Both the position numbers and the translations under genes were made by a program. Shown piece by piece: positions 44,192-53,154 of a stretch of DNA of 64,000 bases. The DNA is from Leptospirillum ferrooxidans C2-3. Lineage in GTDB: Bacteria > Nitrospirota > Leptospirillia > Leptospirillales > Leptospirillaceae. Every line of letters starts with the position of its first letter. The first letter of the stretch is position 1. Below the pieces are notes generated by a model that was not told where the DNA came from, searched no databases, and was given only the letters and a program-made list of their open reading frames with translations. The stretch spans positions 899,486 through 963,485 of the forward strand of contig NC_017094.1 of NCBI RefSeq assembly GCF_000284315.1. Reading direction: 5' to 3'.

Positions 44192-44767
44192 TTATGAAGC
44201 TGTTTTGACGCGTTCAATATAATCTCCGGTTCTGGTGTCGACCTTGACCACATCACCTTCCTGAAGGTGAAAAGGAACCTTGACAACCGCTCCGCTTTCC
44301 AGCTTTGCCGGTTTTGAGCCTCCTGATGCCGTATCTCCTTTTCGTCCTGGATCTGTTTCAGCAATGGTAAGCTCGACAAAGAGGGGCAGATCAACGGTAA
44401 TGGCTTTACCCCTATAGAATAGAATGGTTGCAATCATCTGTTCTTTTAAAAACAGGATCCTGTCTCCAAGCTCTGCTTTGGAAAGGGAGATCTGTTCGTA
44501 GTTTTCCGTGTCCATAAAAATATAGTCGTTATCTTGTGCATATAGAAATTGCATGTTTTTTTCTTCAATATCCGGTTCATCAAACTTTTCACCAGTACGG
44601 AATGTTCTTTCAATGACGGCTCCGGATTTGAGGCTTTTCAGTTTTGTCCGGACAAAAGAACCTCCCTTGCCGGGCTTTACATGCTGAAACTCGACGATGA
44701 TATATGGTTCATTATCAAGCTCAAGTCGAGAACCATTTCGAAATTCGTTCGTTACGATGACTCCCAT
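44192..44767 (-). CDS. efp: Elongation factor P
   Basis: The 191-residue protein has the three beta-barrel domains of EF-P, with the modified-Lys loop in QHVKPGKGGSFVRTKLK (lysine near residue 34), and LKEQMIATILFYRGKAITVDLPLFVELTI as the second domain. EF-P relieves ribosome stalling at proline runs. It sits just upstream of accB and downstream of aroQ, as in many genomes. No epmA or epmB genes for Lys modification are in the window. Confidence 0.96.
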   Translation of the reverse strand: MGVIVTNEFRNGSRLELDNEPYIIVEFQHVKPGKGGSFVRTKLKSLKSGAVIERTFRTGEKFDEPDIEEKNMQFLYAQDNDYIFMDTENYEQISLSKAELGDRILFLKEQMIATILFYRGKAITVDLPLFVELTIAETDPGRKGDTASGGSKPAKLESGAVVKVPFHLQEGDVVKVDTRTGDYIERVKTAS

Positions 44768-44823
44768 TGATTGGACTCCTGGATCAAAGATCTGATAAGG
44801 GTTGATTGCCCCCCTCCCTATTT

Positions 44824-45273
44824 TCAGGGAGGAGGAGTTGGTAAAAGCTTTAAAAAAGCCAAGTATGCAAGCTGATATCCGAAAATACCGAATCCGGAGA
44901 TGGATCCTACAGCAATATCCGACAAATAGTTTTTTTGTCGAAAATGTTCCCGCTTGGCGACGTTGGAGACATGAACCTCCAGAACCGGAAGCCCCGAAGA
45001 GAGAAACGCGTCCCGGATGGCTATGCTTGTATGTGTGAATCCGCCCAGGTTGGCAATGATTCCTCTGGCAACATTTTTAGATTGTTGAATCTTGTCAATA
45101 ATGGCTCCCTCATGGTTGGACTGGAAAAATGTCACGCCCAGCCCATGCTCCTTGGAAAGAGCCTGCAGGATTTTTTCCATTTCAGCCAAGGTCTCATTTC
45201 CGTAGATGGATGGTTCCCTTGTTCCAAGCATGTTCAGATTGGGTCCATTCAGGACAAGAATGGAGTGGGTCAT
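44824..45273 (-). CDS. aroQ: 3-dehydroquinate dehydratase, type II
   Basis: The 149-residue protein catalyses the third step of the shikimate pathway. It has the type II signature LNGPNLNMLGTREPSIYGNETL, the loop YSNHE-like FFQSNHEGAIIDKI, GGFTHTSIAIRDAF and EVHVSNVAKREHFR. Its ATG overlaps the stop of the TPR/Roadblock gene by four bases. Order aroQ-efp-accB-accC is a common operon. Confidence 0.95.
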   Translation of the reverse strand: MTHSILVLNGPNLNMLGTREPSIYGNETLAEMEKILQALSKEHGLGVTFFQSNHEGAIIDKIQQSKNVARGIIANLGGFTHTSIAIRDAFLSSGLPVLEVHVSNVAKREHFRQKNYLSDIAVGSISGFGIFGYQLAYLAFLKLLPTPPP

Positions 45274-46700
45274 CTGGTTTGATGAAGCCCATTATGGGAT
45301 CCAATTTCCTGTCCGATGATGTATCGGCATCGGCCGACATTGGCATTGGGATGTAGCCAGATAAACAGAGCACCATTGTCGCCTTGATCATGAAAATAAA
45401 GAATCCCTTCATTCATCCAGATGAAACCATCCTGAACCTCTCCTTTCCCAAGGGCAGAGCCAAGCTCGGTTATCTGGCGCAAAAACTCAACACCCTCTCC
45501 GGCAAAGATCTGGTTCACTTCATCTGATCCGTCCCTGTCATTGCCTGTTATGGCAAGGCCATCGGAACTCGCCCATATGACATCAAGAACATCCCGGTGA
45601 AGTCTCTGGCGAATCCGGTTGACAAGATCTTCAGGGTCTTCCGTTATGGGTCTATCGCTCTGACTGTATTGTTTCGGGGGCTGAGGCTTATCGATATGGA
45701 GGGTGGTGGTTTTCTGAGAAGATTGTGGGGATTTTTCAGTTTTCTGAAATAGAGGTTCCTGTTCCTCTAACGGACGATCAGATATGTCTGCTGCAATATT
45801 TTCAGTGGGAGCCGGTTCAGGAAAACTTTCAAGCTCGACAACTGGCTCCTCACCTTGAACATCCTCTTCTATCAGGTGTTGCTCTTCAGCCGCTTCGGTG
45901 ATGAGTGCGGAGAGAGGAAAGTGGGCTTTTGCCAGAGCCAGCTTTTGAGAGACTTGAAAATTGCCGGGGTTTGCTTTCAAGACTTCAGAATAGATATGTT
46001 CTGCCTGAGGATATCTCTTTTGTTCCATAAAGAGGTCACCCATGGTTTCTGTTTTTGGCAGAAGCTCCAGCATGTCCATTTCATCGTTGTCAGGGGTTTG
46101 GTTTTGGATTTGTTCTTCCGGTTCCTTTGGGAGAGGAATCTCCAATGGATCTGTCGTTACGGATTCCATTGGAGATTCCGGCTCAGGGACTTCATCCCGT
46201 TTCGACTCAATATTCTCGGAGAAATAGTCCCTGTTCTGATCATTGTTTAAGGGAGATTCATCCTTTTCTTTGAGGGGTTCTTTGACGATAGGGGCGGTGA
46301 CAGGAGTTTTGATTTTTTCCGAAAGCTCTAAAATTTCTGGATCATCAGGTGAAAGTGATGTTGCAACGGTGATGGCTTCTTTCGCTTTTTCCATGTCATT
46401 ATTTTTGTAATAGAGCTGAGCCAGGCTTTTTTGGGCGATAAGATTATCAGGGATAGTTCTTGATACAAACTCAAAATTGGATATGGCCTCAGGGATCAGT
46501 CCTTTTTCCATCTGGACCTGGCCAAGGGTGATTCGGGCTGCCAGATAGTAGGGATAGTATTCAACTCCTTTTGAAAGGAGTGCTTGGGCCTGATCCGTTT
46601 TGCCAAGCTCAATATAGGCCTCCGCCAGTTGAAGGAATGACCTGCTTTTTGGATTAGCCTCAATGCGCTCCTCAAGTGCGGAAATTTCTTCAGGTGTCAT
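45270..46700 (-). CDS. TPR protein with C-terminal Roadblock/LC7-like domain
   Basis: The 476-residue protein has N-terminal TPRs (about residues 1-125, e.g. LQLAEAYIELGKTDQAQALL, LAQLYYKNNDMEKAKEAI), a long acidic, Glu/Pro-rich low-complexity middle with one more TPR pair around 215-260, and a C-terminal domain of about 120 residues (VNRIRQRLHRDVLDVIWASSDGLAITGN ... GEVQDGFIWMNEGILYFHD) that resembles Roadblock/LC7. No signal peptide. The Roadblock module in bacteria often works with small GTPases of the MglA type, but none is visible here. It is first in the aroQ-efp-accBC run. Confidence 0.75.
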   Translation of the reverse strand: MTPEEISALEERIEANPKSRSFLQLAEAYIELGKTDQAQALLSKGVEYYPYYLAARITLGQVQMEKGLIPEAISNFEFVSRTIPDNLIAQKSLAQLYYKNNDMEKAKEAITVATSLSPDDPEILELSEKIKTPVTAPIVKEPLKEKDESPLNNDQNRDYFSENIESKRDEVPEPESPMESVTTDPLEIPLPKEPEEQIQNQTPDNDEMDMLELLPKTETMGDLFMEQKRYPQAEHIYSEVLKANPGNFQVSQKLALAKAHFPLSALITEAAEEQHLIEEDVQGEEPVVELESFPEPAPTENIAADISDRPLEEQEPLFQKTEKSPQSSQKTTTLHIDKPQPPKQYSQSDRPITEDPEDLVNRIRQRLHRDVLDVIWASSDGLAITGNDRDGSDEVNQIFAGEGVEFLRQITELGSALGKGEVQDGFIWMNEGILYFHDQGDNGALFIWLHPNANVGRCRYIIGQEIGSHNGLHQTR

Positions 46701-46919
46701 GTGCCTCTCATTTTATCTGCTGGTCTTCGCCGGTCTATGGCGGGGATTGTCCGGTGGACAAAAAACATGTCCAGATGGTTTGAACCCTATGTTGGGCATC
46801 CTACCAATCCATCATCTTTTTGGCAAGGATGCCCATTTGATTCGGGAGCGCGTTTTCTCTTTTCTGGTCTGTATATCTTCATTAGGGGAGAACGACTTTA
46901 TTCAAGGCCGAGATTGATT

Positions 46920-48152
46920 CTAATGACTGAGTATCCTGTTTCTAAGCAGGATAATCCTGTCGATAAGCCAATCTGCCAGATCTTTCTTGGAACCACTTTT
47001 TTCTTCAAATGAAGACCCATCATGGGTCAGTAAAAGAATGCTGTTATTTTCTGACCCAAAGCCTGACCCTGGTTCTGAAATATTATTAGATGCAAGAAGG
47101 TCAACCCCTTTTCTTCTGAGTTTATCCTGGAGCTCTTTTCTGACAAGTGATGTTTCAGCGGCAAATCCCATAATCGTTTGTCCAGGATGACGAGATTTTG
47201 TCAATGCAGAGAGAATATCCGGATTTTCCTTCAGGTGGAGAGTCCATTCTGTTCCATCTTTTTTCTTTTTCTGCGCCAAGGTGGAATCAGTCGTATAGTC
47301 AGAGACTGCTGCTGCCATAATTAAAATATCTGCTGAAGGAAAATGTTTAAAAAGCATTTCCTGCATTTCTCTGGCTGTTTCTACATATTCGACGTTGGCA
47401 CCTTGGGGTGGAGGCAGTGCAACAGGTCCGGAGATGAGATGAACTTTTGCTCCTCGACGAATGGACGCTTCTGCCAGTGCATATCCCATTTTTCCGGAGG
47501 AGCGGTTTCCGATAAATCGAACCGGATCGATCGGTTCATATGTGGGGCCTGCAGAAATGAGGACTGTTTTTCCGAGAAGATCTTTGGAATATGTCGATTC
47601 ATTCGAAAGCATTTCTTGAATTGCAGAAAAAATGGATTCAACCGACGCCATTCGTCCGACACCCGATTTTCCGGATGCAAGCGATCCTGTGTCCGGAGGA
47701 ACTTCCTTGATACCCCAGTTCCTCAGAGTGGAAAGATGCTCTTGAGTAGCGGGATGTTTGTACATCCGTTCTTCCATGGCGGGGGCAAAAAGAATTTTGG
47801 AGGATAAGGCAAGACAAAGTGTGCTGAGAAGATCATCTGCCAGTCCCAAGGCCATTTTAGCGATAAAGTCTGCTGATGCAGGAGCAATCAAAATCGCTGA
47901 TGCTTCCTGACCCCATTCAACGTGAGAAACGCGTGGCCCCAAGCCATAAGCTGATGTCTCGACCTTATGGCCTGAAAAGACCTCGGCTGTTTCTTTCGGA
48001 AAAAAATGAAGCGCATTTCTCGTCGCTACAACCCTGACATCATAGTCTGCTGACTTCAGTACCCTGATCAGATCAAGGGCACGATGCGCTGCTATGCTGG
48101 CTGTAACTCCCAGCAGAATGACTTTTCTTCCCTGTCCAGGGGCTTTACTCAA
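46920..48152 (-). CDS. coaBC: Bifunctional phosphopantothenoylcysteine decarboxylase/synthetase CoaBC
   Basis: The 410-residue protein makes 4'-phosphopantetheine from phosphopantothenate and cysteine. The N-terminal flavoprotein domain (KVILLGVTASIAAHRALDLIRVL; APAMEERMYKHPATQ) is the decarboxylase. The C-terminal synthetase domain has TVLISAGPTYEPIDPVRFIGNRSSGKMGYALAE and AAAVSDY. Length is typical. It begins four bases after rpoZ, forming part of the yicC-remA-gmk-rpoZ-coaBC operon. Confidence 0.96.
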   Translation of the reverse strand: MSKAPGQGRKVILLGVTASIAAHRALDLIRVLKSADYDVRVVATRNALHFFPKETAEVFSGHKVETSAYGLGPRVSHVEWGQEASAILIAPASADFIAKMALGLADDLLSTLCLALSSKILFAPAMEERMYKHPATQEHLSTLRNWGIKEVPPDTGSLASGKSGVGRMASVESIFSAIQEMLSNESTYSKDLLGKTVLISAGPTYEPIDPVRFIGNRSSGKMGYALAEASIRRGAKVHLISGPVALPPPQGANVEYVETAREMQEMLFKHFPSADILIMAAAVSDYTTDSTLAQKKKKDGTEWTLHLKENPDILSALTKSRHPGQTIMGFAAETSLVRKELQDKLRRKGVDLLASNNISEPGSGFGSENNSILLLTHDGSSFEEKSGSKKDLADWLIDRIILLRNRILSH

Positions 48153-48155
48153 TGT

Positions 48156-48560
48156 TTAATCTTCCGAGCTGTCGCTATCCTCCAGTTCCTCAGGTTCCGT
48201 TTCCGAATGATCCGATGCCGGCTCTGTATAGGTCTGGAGATCTGCGTGAAGGACTTCAGATGGTTCTGTTGCATAACCCCTTGAAAAGGAAAATCGCTCA
48301 TCATGCTTCATTTTTTCGCGAAGTGCTTCCCTGCGTTTTTGTTCAATCTCTAAGGCTTTTTGCCCGTATATGATTTCAACTTTTGAGGCCAGAATCTCCT
48401 CAATTGCATTGGTTGTTTCTTTTTGATAGTGATGGGCTGTTCGGGCTTTGGACCCCTCCATCAACTGGCGCGCCCTTTTTGCCGCTGCAATCACAAGCCT
48501 GTATCGGCTATCGATAATTCCCGGTGTGAAATCTATTGGTTTTGTGATCAGGTCGTTCAT
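48156..48560 (-). CDS. rpoZ: RNA polymerase omega subunit
   Basis: The 134-residue protein matches omega: IDSRYRLVIAAAKRARQL, TAHHYQKETTNAIEEI. It is longer than the usual ~70-90 residues because of an acidic C-terminal tail rich in Glu and Ser (EPASDHSETEPEELEDSDSSED-like, shortened here). The start ATG 48560 has AAGGAG nine bases upstream; ATG 48578 lacks one. It lies between gmk and coaBC, the usual neighbour set for omega. Confidence 0.92.
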   Translation of the reverse strand: MNDLITKPIDFTPGIIDSRYRLVIAAAKRARQLMEGSKARTAHHYQKETTNAIEEILASKVEIIYGQKALEIEQKRREALREKMKHDERFSFSRGYATEPSEVLHADLQTYTEPASDHSETEPEELEDSDSSED

Positions 48561-48611
48561 TCTCAAGGGCTCCTTCATGAAATTCTGAATTTTTAATGAC
48601 TACAGGTTTTA

Positions 48612-49340
48612 TTATAACCGATTATCAGCCGATTTGGTCAAAAGTGGGTTTTCCTGCTCAAACCTTGGCAAAAAATCTGTTTTGACAAAATTTTCCATCC
48701 TGTTTCTTCGGTGGTGCTCGCTTAGGATGATCGCATGAAGATCATCTATAGCCTGTCCAAAATCGACATTGAATATAAGATAGTCATAGAGGTTGAAAGC
48801 ATGAACTTCCTGTCGGACTTTGTCCAGACGTTTTTTGAGTGTTTCGCTTGAGTCCTGTCCCCTTTTGGTCAGTCTTTCTTCAAGTATTTGCCTGGATGGA
48901 GGCAATATATAGATGGAAACGCTTCCAAAATTATCTTTCCGAATGAGCTCAGCTCCCTGAATGTCGATATCGACAAGAACATCTTTGCCAGCATGGAAGG
49001 AATCCTGGATCGTTTTTCTTGATGTCCCATAGAGATTCCCGTAGACCTCGGCTGATTCAATGAAAAGATTGCTTTCTTTCATTTCAAGAAAGTGTTGTCT
49101 GGAGACAAAGTAATAGTCAATGCCGTCGACTTCGCCCGGTCTTGGCGAACGCGTTGTATAAGATACAGAATAATGGATCCGGTCAGTTCGCTTTGCAATT
49201 TCCTTGCATAGCGAGGTCTTTCCCGCTCCAGATGGTGCTGAGACAACAAAGAGAATCGGTTTGAAAACTGATTTTCCGTAGATTGTCTGATTTAGTCCGT
49301 CTGACAGCACGATATCTCCTTCGGATGATCTTTGGTGCAT
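48612..49340 (-). CDS. gmk: Guanylate kinase
   Basis: The 242-residue protein phosphorylates GMP to GDP. Walker A SAPSGAGKTSL is at about residues 34-44, with GMP-binding residues in YSVSYTTRSPRPGEVDGIDYYFV, and DIDIQGAELI. It is about 25 residues longer at the N-terminus than typical Gmk (~207); AGGGA six bases before ATG 49340 supports that start. It belongs to the yicC-remA-gmk-rpoZ-coaBC group. Confidence 0.94.
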   Translation of the reverse strand: MHQRSSEGDIVLSDGLNQTIYGKSVFKPILFVVSAPSGAGKTSLCKEIAKRTDRIHYSVSYTTRSPRPGEVDGIDYYFVSRQHFLEMKESNLFIESAEVYGNLYGTSRKTIQDSFHAGKDVLVDIDIQGAELIRKDNFGSVSIYILPPSRQILEERLTKRGQDSSETLKKRLDKVRQEVHAFNLYDYLIFNVDFGQAIDDLHAIILSEHHRRNRMENFVKTDFLPRFEQENPLLTKSADNRL

Positions 49341-49352
49341 GGAAAGTCCCTG

Positions 49353-49634
49353 TTACTCAGAATCGCCAGCGTCAGAGTCCTCTTCCCGTCCGTTCATTCT
49401 GTTCCCGAGTGTTTCGGGCTGCAGCGCTGATAAAATGATGTGACCGCTATCCATGATAATCACGGACCTTGTTCGTCTCCCTTCAGAAGCGTCTATGAGG
49501 AGGTTCTTTTCCTGTGCGGCCTCTCTCATTCTTCTGACAGGCGCGGAGTTCACGCCTACGATGCTGATAATGTGTCCCATCGCCACAACATTTCCGAGTC
49601 CGATATTCACAAACGCTTGAGTCCTACTCGACAT
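49353..49634 (-). CDS. RemA-like protein (DUF370 family)
   Basis: The 93-residue protein matches the RemA/YlzA family: FVNIGLGNVVAMGHIISIVGVNSAPVRRMREAA, IDASEGRRTRSVIIMDSGHIILSALQPETLGNR. RemA binds DNA as a regulator of matrix and osmoprotection genes in Bacillus. Outside Firmicutes, members sit between yicC and gmk, as here, and their role is not settled. It overlaps yicC by 11 bases and leads into gmk after 12. Confidence 0.85.
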   Translation of the reverse strand: MSSRTQAFVNIGLGNVVAMGHIISIVGVNSAPVRRMREAAQEKNLLIDASEGRRTRSVIIMDSGHIILSALQPETLGNRMNGREEDSDAGDSE

Positions 49635-50508
49635 TCTGTATCTGTTCTTTCAATTTGGTAAGAGTTGTTCTAATAGCCATAGCCGGCTGAAATACAAGGG
49701 GATTGGCTTCCTTCGTAATAAAAGTGGATATTTCCCGTTGCATTTCCTGCGCGAGAAAATCCAGGGATCTTCCGATAGCCCCCCCAGAATCCATATCTTG
49801 CCGGAAGCGTTGCATATGGATGTTAAATCTTTGCCATTCTTCCTCGTTGTCCTTTTTGGACAAGTAAAGCAGAGCTTCTTCCTCAACTTTTTTTCCGGCA
49901 TCCATAACGCTTGTCTGCTGAAGAAGATTTGCAATTTTTGTGGCAAAGGTCTTTTTTGTTTCTTCAATCGCCTTGGGTCTGATCAATCCAATAATCCTGA
50001 GATATTCGTCAATTTCGCTGAGAAGCCCATCAATGACTCTGAGCAAAGCCTGTCCTTCTTCTTCTCGGGAGCTTTTCAGTTTTCGGAGAAGCTCTTCAAT
50101 GCTCCCAAAAGCTGTTTCCGTATCGACGGGAGGGGGGGGGATATTGCCCTCACGGGTCATTACTGTGAGGATGTGCGTTAGTGTGACCGCTTCCCTTAAG
50201 CCGAGTGCGTCCTTGATCTGGGAAAGTTCGATGAAAATGGCTGTTGCTTTTTCCAGGGAGATCGGCATTGATGCCATTTGCTGTGGGGGTCGGGAGACAG
50301 TCACTTCAATCCTGCCTCTTGTCAGGAAAGAGGCTGCCAATCGCCGAGTAGGGACCTCCAAATGTTCCCATTCTTTTGGAAAATTAAGGATAACCTCAAG
50401 ATTTTTATGATTGAGAGATTTTGCGGAAAGCCTGTATTTATCAAGAGGGTATGGTGCTGAGGCCTCTCCGAAGCCTGTCATGCTGAGTAATCCTCTGGAG
50501 ACGGACAT
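49624..50508 (-). CDS. yicC: YicC-family endoribonuclease-like protein
   Basis: The 294-residue protein has the YicC N-terminal region (LLSMTGFGEASAPYP, LSAKSLNHKNLEV) and the C-terminal DUF1732 part (KVEEEALLYLSKKDNEEEWQRFNIHMQRFRQDMDSGGAIGRSLDFLAQEMQREIST, given in parts). YicC proteins are linked to RNA decay and stress in E. coli. AAGGAATG precedes the ATG. It is the first gene of the group ending in coaBC. Confidence 0.92.
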   Translation of the reverse strand: MSVSRGLLSMTGFGEASAPYPLDKYRLSAKSLNHKNLEVILNFPKEWEHLEVPTRRLAASFLTRGRIEVTVSRPPQQMASMPISLEKATAIFIELSQIKDALGLREAVTLTHILTVMTREGNIPPPPVDTETAFGSIEELLRKLKSSREEEGQALLRVIDGLLSEIDEYLRIIGLIRPKAIEETKKTFATKIANLLQQTSVMDAGKKVEEEALLYLSKKDNEEEWQRFNIHMQRFRQDMDSGGAIGRSLDFLAQEMQREISTFITKEANPLVFQPAMAIRTTLTKLKEQIQNVE

Positions 50509-50849
50509 CTTTCATTCCTTATAAGTGGTATTGGATGAAAAGGCGATTGGTCCACGAAAATGATGAGTGGATGAGCCGCCAAGAGATTCCGAAGCGATTA
50601 TTGATTGTTCCCAATGGACTCTTTCTATATGCTCCATATTATGGGGCATTTGTCGGAATCATCTTGGTTGGGATGAGAAGATCTTTTGGTGTGTCACACC
50701 ACGATGTCCCCATTCTAAAGGGATTTTTTTAAAATGGAAAGCGTTGTTTCAGGATGGATAGAGTTTGAAGCTTTTGGCTGTATGGGTTTGTCTCACGTTT
50801 AAACACAGCAAGTTTGACGGTCTTATTCGCTAGAACATATGGAGGATTC
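50509..50849. other. Intergenic region between yicC and the glucosidase gene
   Basis: This is 341 bases between divergent genes. The two small plus-strand frames here have no ribosome site or known motif and look like chance. Promoters for both directions are expected but I see no strong match. It ends with GGAGG before TTG 50850. Confidence 0.4.
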
Positions 50850-52955
50850 TTGAAGGCTCGACGAAATCAGATTCATATGGCTTCCAGGGCGATCGGTCCA
50901 GAGGATCGCCTGCTTAAAAAAGAAGATCTTCTGGCGATTTGGGATCTTTTTGGAACGATTGATGTCAGGAAAAAGAACTTTTATGGGATCTTTTGGCATG
51001 GGATGCGATTTGTTTCTGCGTGGATTTGGAGCATCCAAGGACGTCATCCAATGAATCTCGAACCCTTAGGAGAGCCAGAAAACGGGGTTTCTTATTTTCG
51101 GCAATATATTCCTTTTTCATCTTCTTCGGGGGAAGAGGCTGAGGGAGCCGTATCACTTCTTTTAGAAAGAATCCTTTTGCCGGAAGGGGTTCGTGAGCGT
51201 CTTTCAATCAGAAACTTTTCCAGGGTGAAACGTTCTCTTCAGGTCGTGTTAGCAATGGATTCTGATTTTGCCGATATGTTTGAAGTCAGGGGATTTGTGA
51301 GTTCGATTGACCTTCCCCGAAAGGTCGAGAGAGTTTTTCGTGATGGTGTGCTGAGTTTTTCCTGTCAGGGAAAGGATGGAATTGTACGGGAATCGGTCAT
51401 CTCTTTTGGTGGAGGGCATCCTGCAGTAGTTTCAAGTGCCGGAAAGGAGGTCCGATGGACAATAACCATCCCGCCCGGAGAAGAGTGTTGTGTTGAAACG
51501 GTTCTTGCACTTGTTGAAACCCGCTCGATTCCTTTGCATTCTGTGCATGAACCTGAATTATCGCCAGAGTCTTTTTCTTCTGTTTTGAAAAAAATGCGAA
51601 AAAACAATCTTGATGAGCTGGAAAAATGGCCTGTTTTAAAGACGGACAACCCGATTCTTTCCGCTTCATATGATAGGGCTTGTAAGGATATGGACATGCT
51701 CTTTACGGGAGGGTTTGAGGGAAAGGTCCCTTATGCTGGTTTACCTTGGTTTTCGACCTTTTTTGGGAGAGATGCGATCATCACAGCGTATTCCATTTTA
51801 TGGGCTCGGCCGGATATTGCTCTTAACGTATTGAAATATTTGGAGAAAAGGCAAGCAACAGAGATTGATCCTTTCAGGGCCTCTCAGCCCGGAAAAATTC
51901 TTCATGAGGAGCGATCCGGCGAGCTCTCAAATCTTTTGGAAATCCCATTTGGTCGATACTACGGATCCATTGATTCCACCCCGCTATTTATTGTTTTAGC
52001 TTGCGAATATTATCAGAGAACCGGTGATGAAAAAATACTGGCTTCCCTTTGGCCTTCGATAGAGAAAGCTTTGTTCTGGATTGATCAGTATGGACTTGAT
52101 CCTGTTTCACAGTTTCTGATCTATTCCGCAAGCTCTGATGGAGGCCTCATCAATCAGGGATGGAAAGATTCGGCCGACTCAGTGTTTCATGCTGATGGGA
52201 GTCTGGCAAAGCATCCCATTGCTCTGATAGAAGTACAGGGATATCTCTATTGGGCTTGGAGCATGCTTGCCCCTCTGGCAGAAAAATTTGGAGCCCTTTC
52301 CTTGTCAAAGAGCCTGAAAAAACGGGCTAAAAGGCTTAAGGAAAATGTCATAAACAAGTTCTGGATTCCTGAATACAATATGTTTGCAATGGCAATCGAC
52401 GGAGCGGGCAAGCCTTGTGTCATTAAATCATCCAACCCTGGCCATTTGCTTTTAACTGGAATTTTGCCCAGGAATCTGGCACGAAGACTAGCAAAAACCC
52501 TGCTTGATCCTGAATTATTCAGTGGATGGGGTGTCAGGACTCTGGCGAAGGGGGCGGCTCGATATAATCCTGTTTCCTACCATAATGGGTCGATATGGCC
52601 CCATGATAATGGATTGATCCTGGCAGGAATGTCCCGAATGGGTTTCATAAAGGAGCTGAAGACACTTTCAAGCGCGTATCTCGATGGGATATCGATGTTT
52701 AAGGATTACCGCTTGCCTGAACTGATTTGTGGATTTGACCGACAAGACTTTGCGGGGCCGGTTCTTTATCCGACGTCCTGTTCTCCTCAAGCTTGGTCTG
52801 TTGCATCTCTTTTTCTGTTAATTCGATCTATGACCGGGGAGCTTTTCGAGAAAGGTAGGTTTGTTCACAAAGGGAGATTTTTTCTGCCTCCGGGCGTGGA
52901 ATCTCTTGAGATTCTTGGAGTCAAGGGAGCTGACAGGGCACTGATATCGTCTTGA
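50850..52955 (+). CDS. Amylo-alpha-1,6-glucosidase / glycogen-debranching-type protein
   Basis: The 701-residue protein has an N-terminal beta-rich domain and a C-terminal (alpha/alpha)6-barrel. Key segments are GLPWFSTFFGRDAIITAYSILW, SQFLIYSASSDGGLINQGWKDSADSVFH (in parts) and WGVRTLAKGAARYNPVSYHNGSIWPHDNGL. These match bacterial glycogen-debranching/MGH-like glucosidases. It would hydrolyse alpha-1,6 or related glucosidic links in storage or trehalose-type glucans. The start is uncertain: TTG 50850 has GGAGG four bases upstream; TTG 50814 and ATG 50877 are other choices. No signal peptide is visible. No glycogen gene is beside it. Confidence 0.88.
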   Translation: MKARRNQIHMASRAIGPEDRLLKKEDLLAIWDLFGTIDVRKKNFYGIFWHGMRFVSAWIWSIQGRHPMNLEPLGEPENGVSYFRQYIPFSSSSGEEAEGAVSLLLERILLPEGVRERLSIRNFSRVKRSLQVVLAMDSDFADMFEVRGFVSSIDLPRKVERVFRDGVLSFSCQGKDGIVRESVISFGGGHPAVVSSAGKEVRWTITIPPGEECCVETVLALVETRSIPLHSVHEPELSPESFSSVLKKMRKNNLDELEKWPVLKTDNPILSASYDRACKDMDMLFTGGFEGKVPYAGLPWFSTFFGRDAIITAYSILWARPDIALNVLKYLEKRQATEIDPFRASQPGKILHEERSGELSNLLEIPFGRYYGSIDSTPLFIVLACEYYQRTGDEKILASLWPSIEKALFWIDQYGLDPVSQFLIYSASSDGGLINQGWKDSADSVFHADGSLAKHPIALIEVQGYLYWAWSMLAPLAEKFGALSLSKSLKKRAKRLKENVINKFWIPEYNMFAMAIDGAGKPCVIKSSNPGHLLLTGILPRNLARRLAKTLLDPELFSGWGVRTLAKGAARYNPVSYHNGSIWPHDNGLILAGMSRMGFIKELKTLSSAYLDGISMFKDYRLPELICGFDRQDFAGPVLYPTSCSPQAWSVASLFLLIRSMTGELFEKGRFVHKGRFFLPPGVESLEILGVKGADRALISS

Positions 52956-53034
52956 CACAGAGGGAAGGTCTATCAGTCTTCCTGGCGCACTCCCTTTTCC
53001 AAGGGCTTATGGGTTTAAAAAGGCTTTAAGGTTC

Positions 53035-53063
53035 TTGCTAATTCTCAAGTGATAGACTAATAT
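53035..53063 (+). promoter_or_regulatory. Candidate promoter of the penicillin-binding protein gene
   Basis: TTGCTA at 53035-53040 and TAATAT at 53058-53063 are separated by exactly 17 bases (4/6 and 5/6 match to the sigma-70 consensus). It lies about 90-120 bases upstream of the candidate starts of the next gene. Confidence 0.55.
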
Positions 53064-53154
53064 CTCCCCGCATTCATTTGCATAGTTGCTTTTATTGAGT
53101 GCTTTGATTATTTGTTGGTTGATGTTTCGCCTGCGTGGGTGTTTTTTGGGTTGA

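Noticed and set aside
49940-50410. 156-codon plus-strand frame opposite yicC
   Set aside because: It is antisense to the well-conserved yicC gene and has no known motif.
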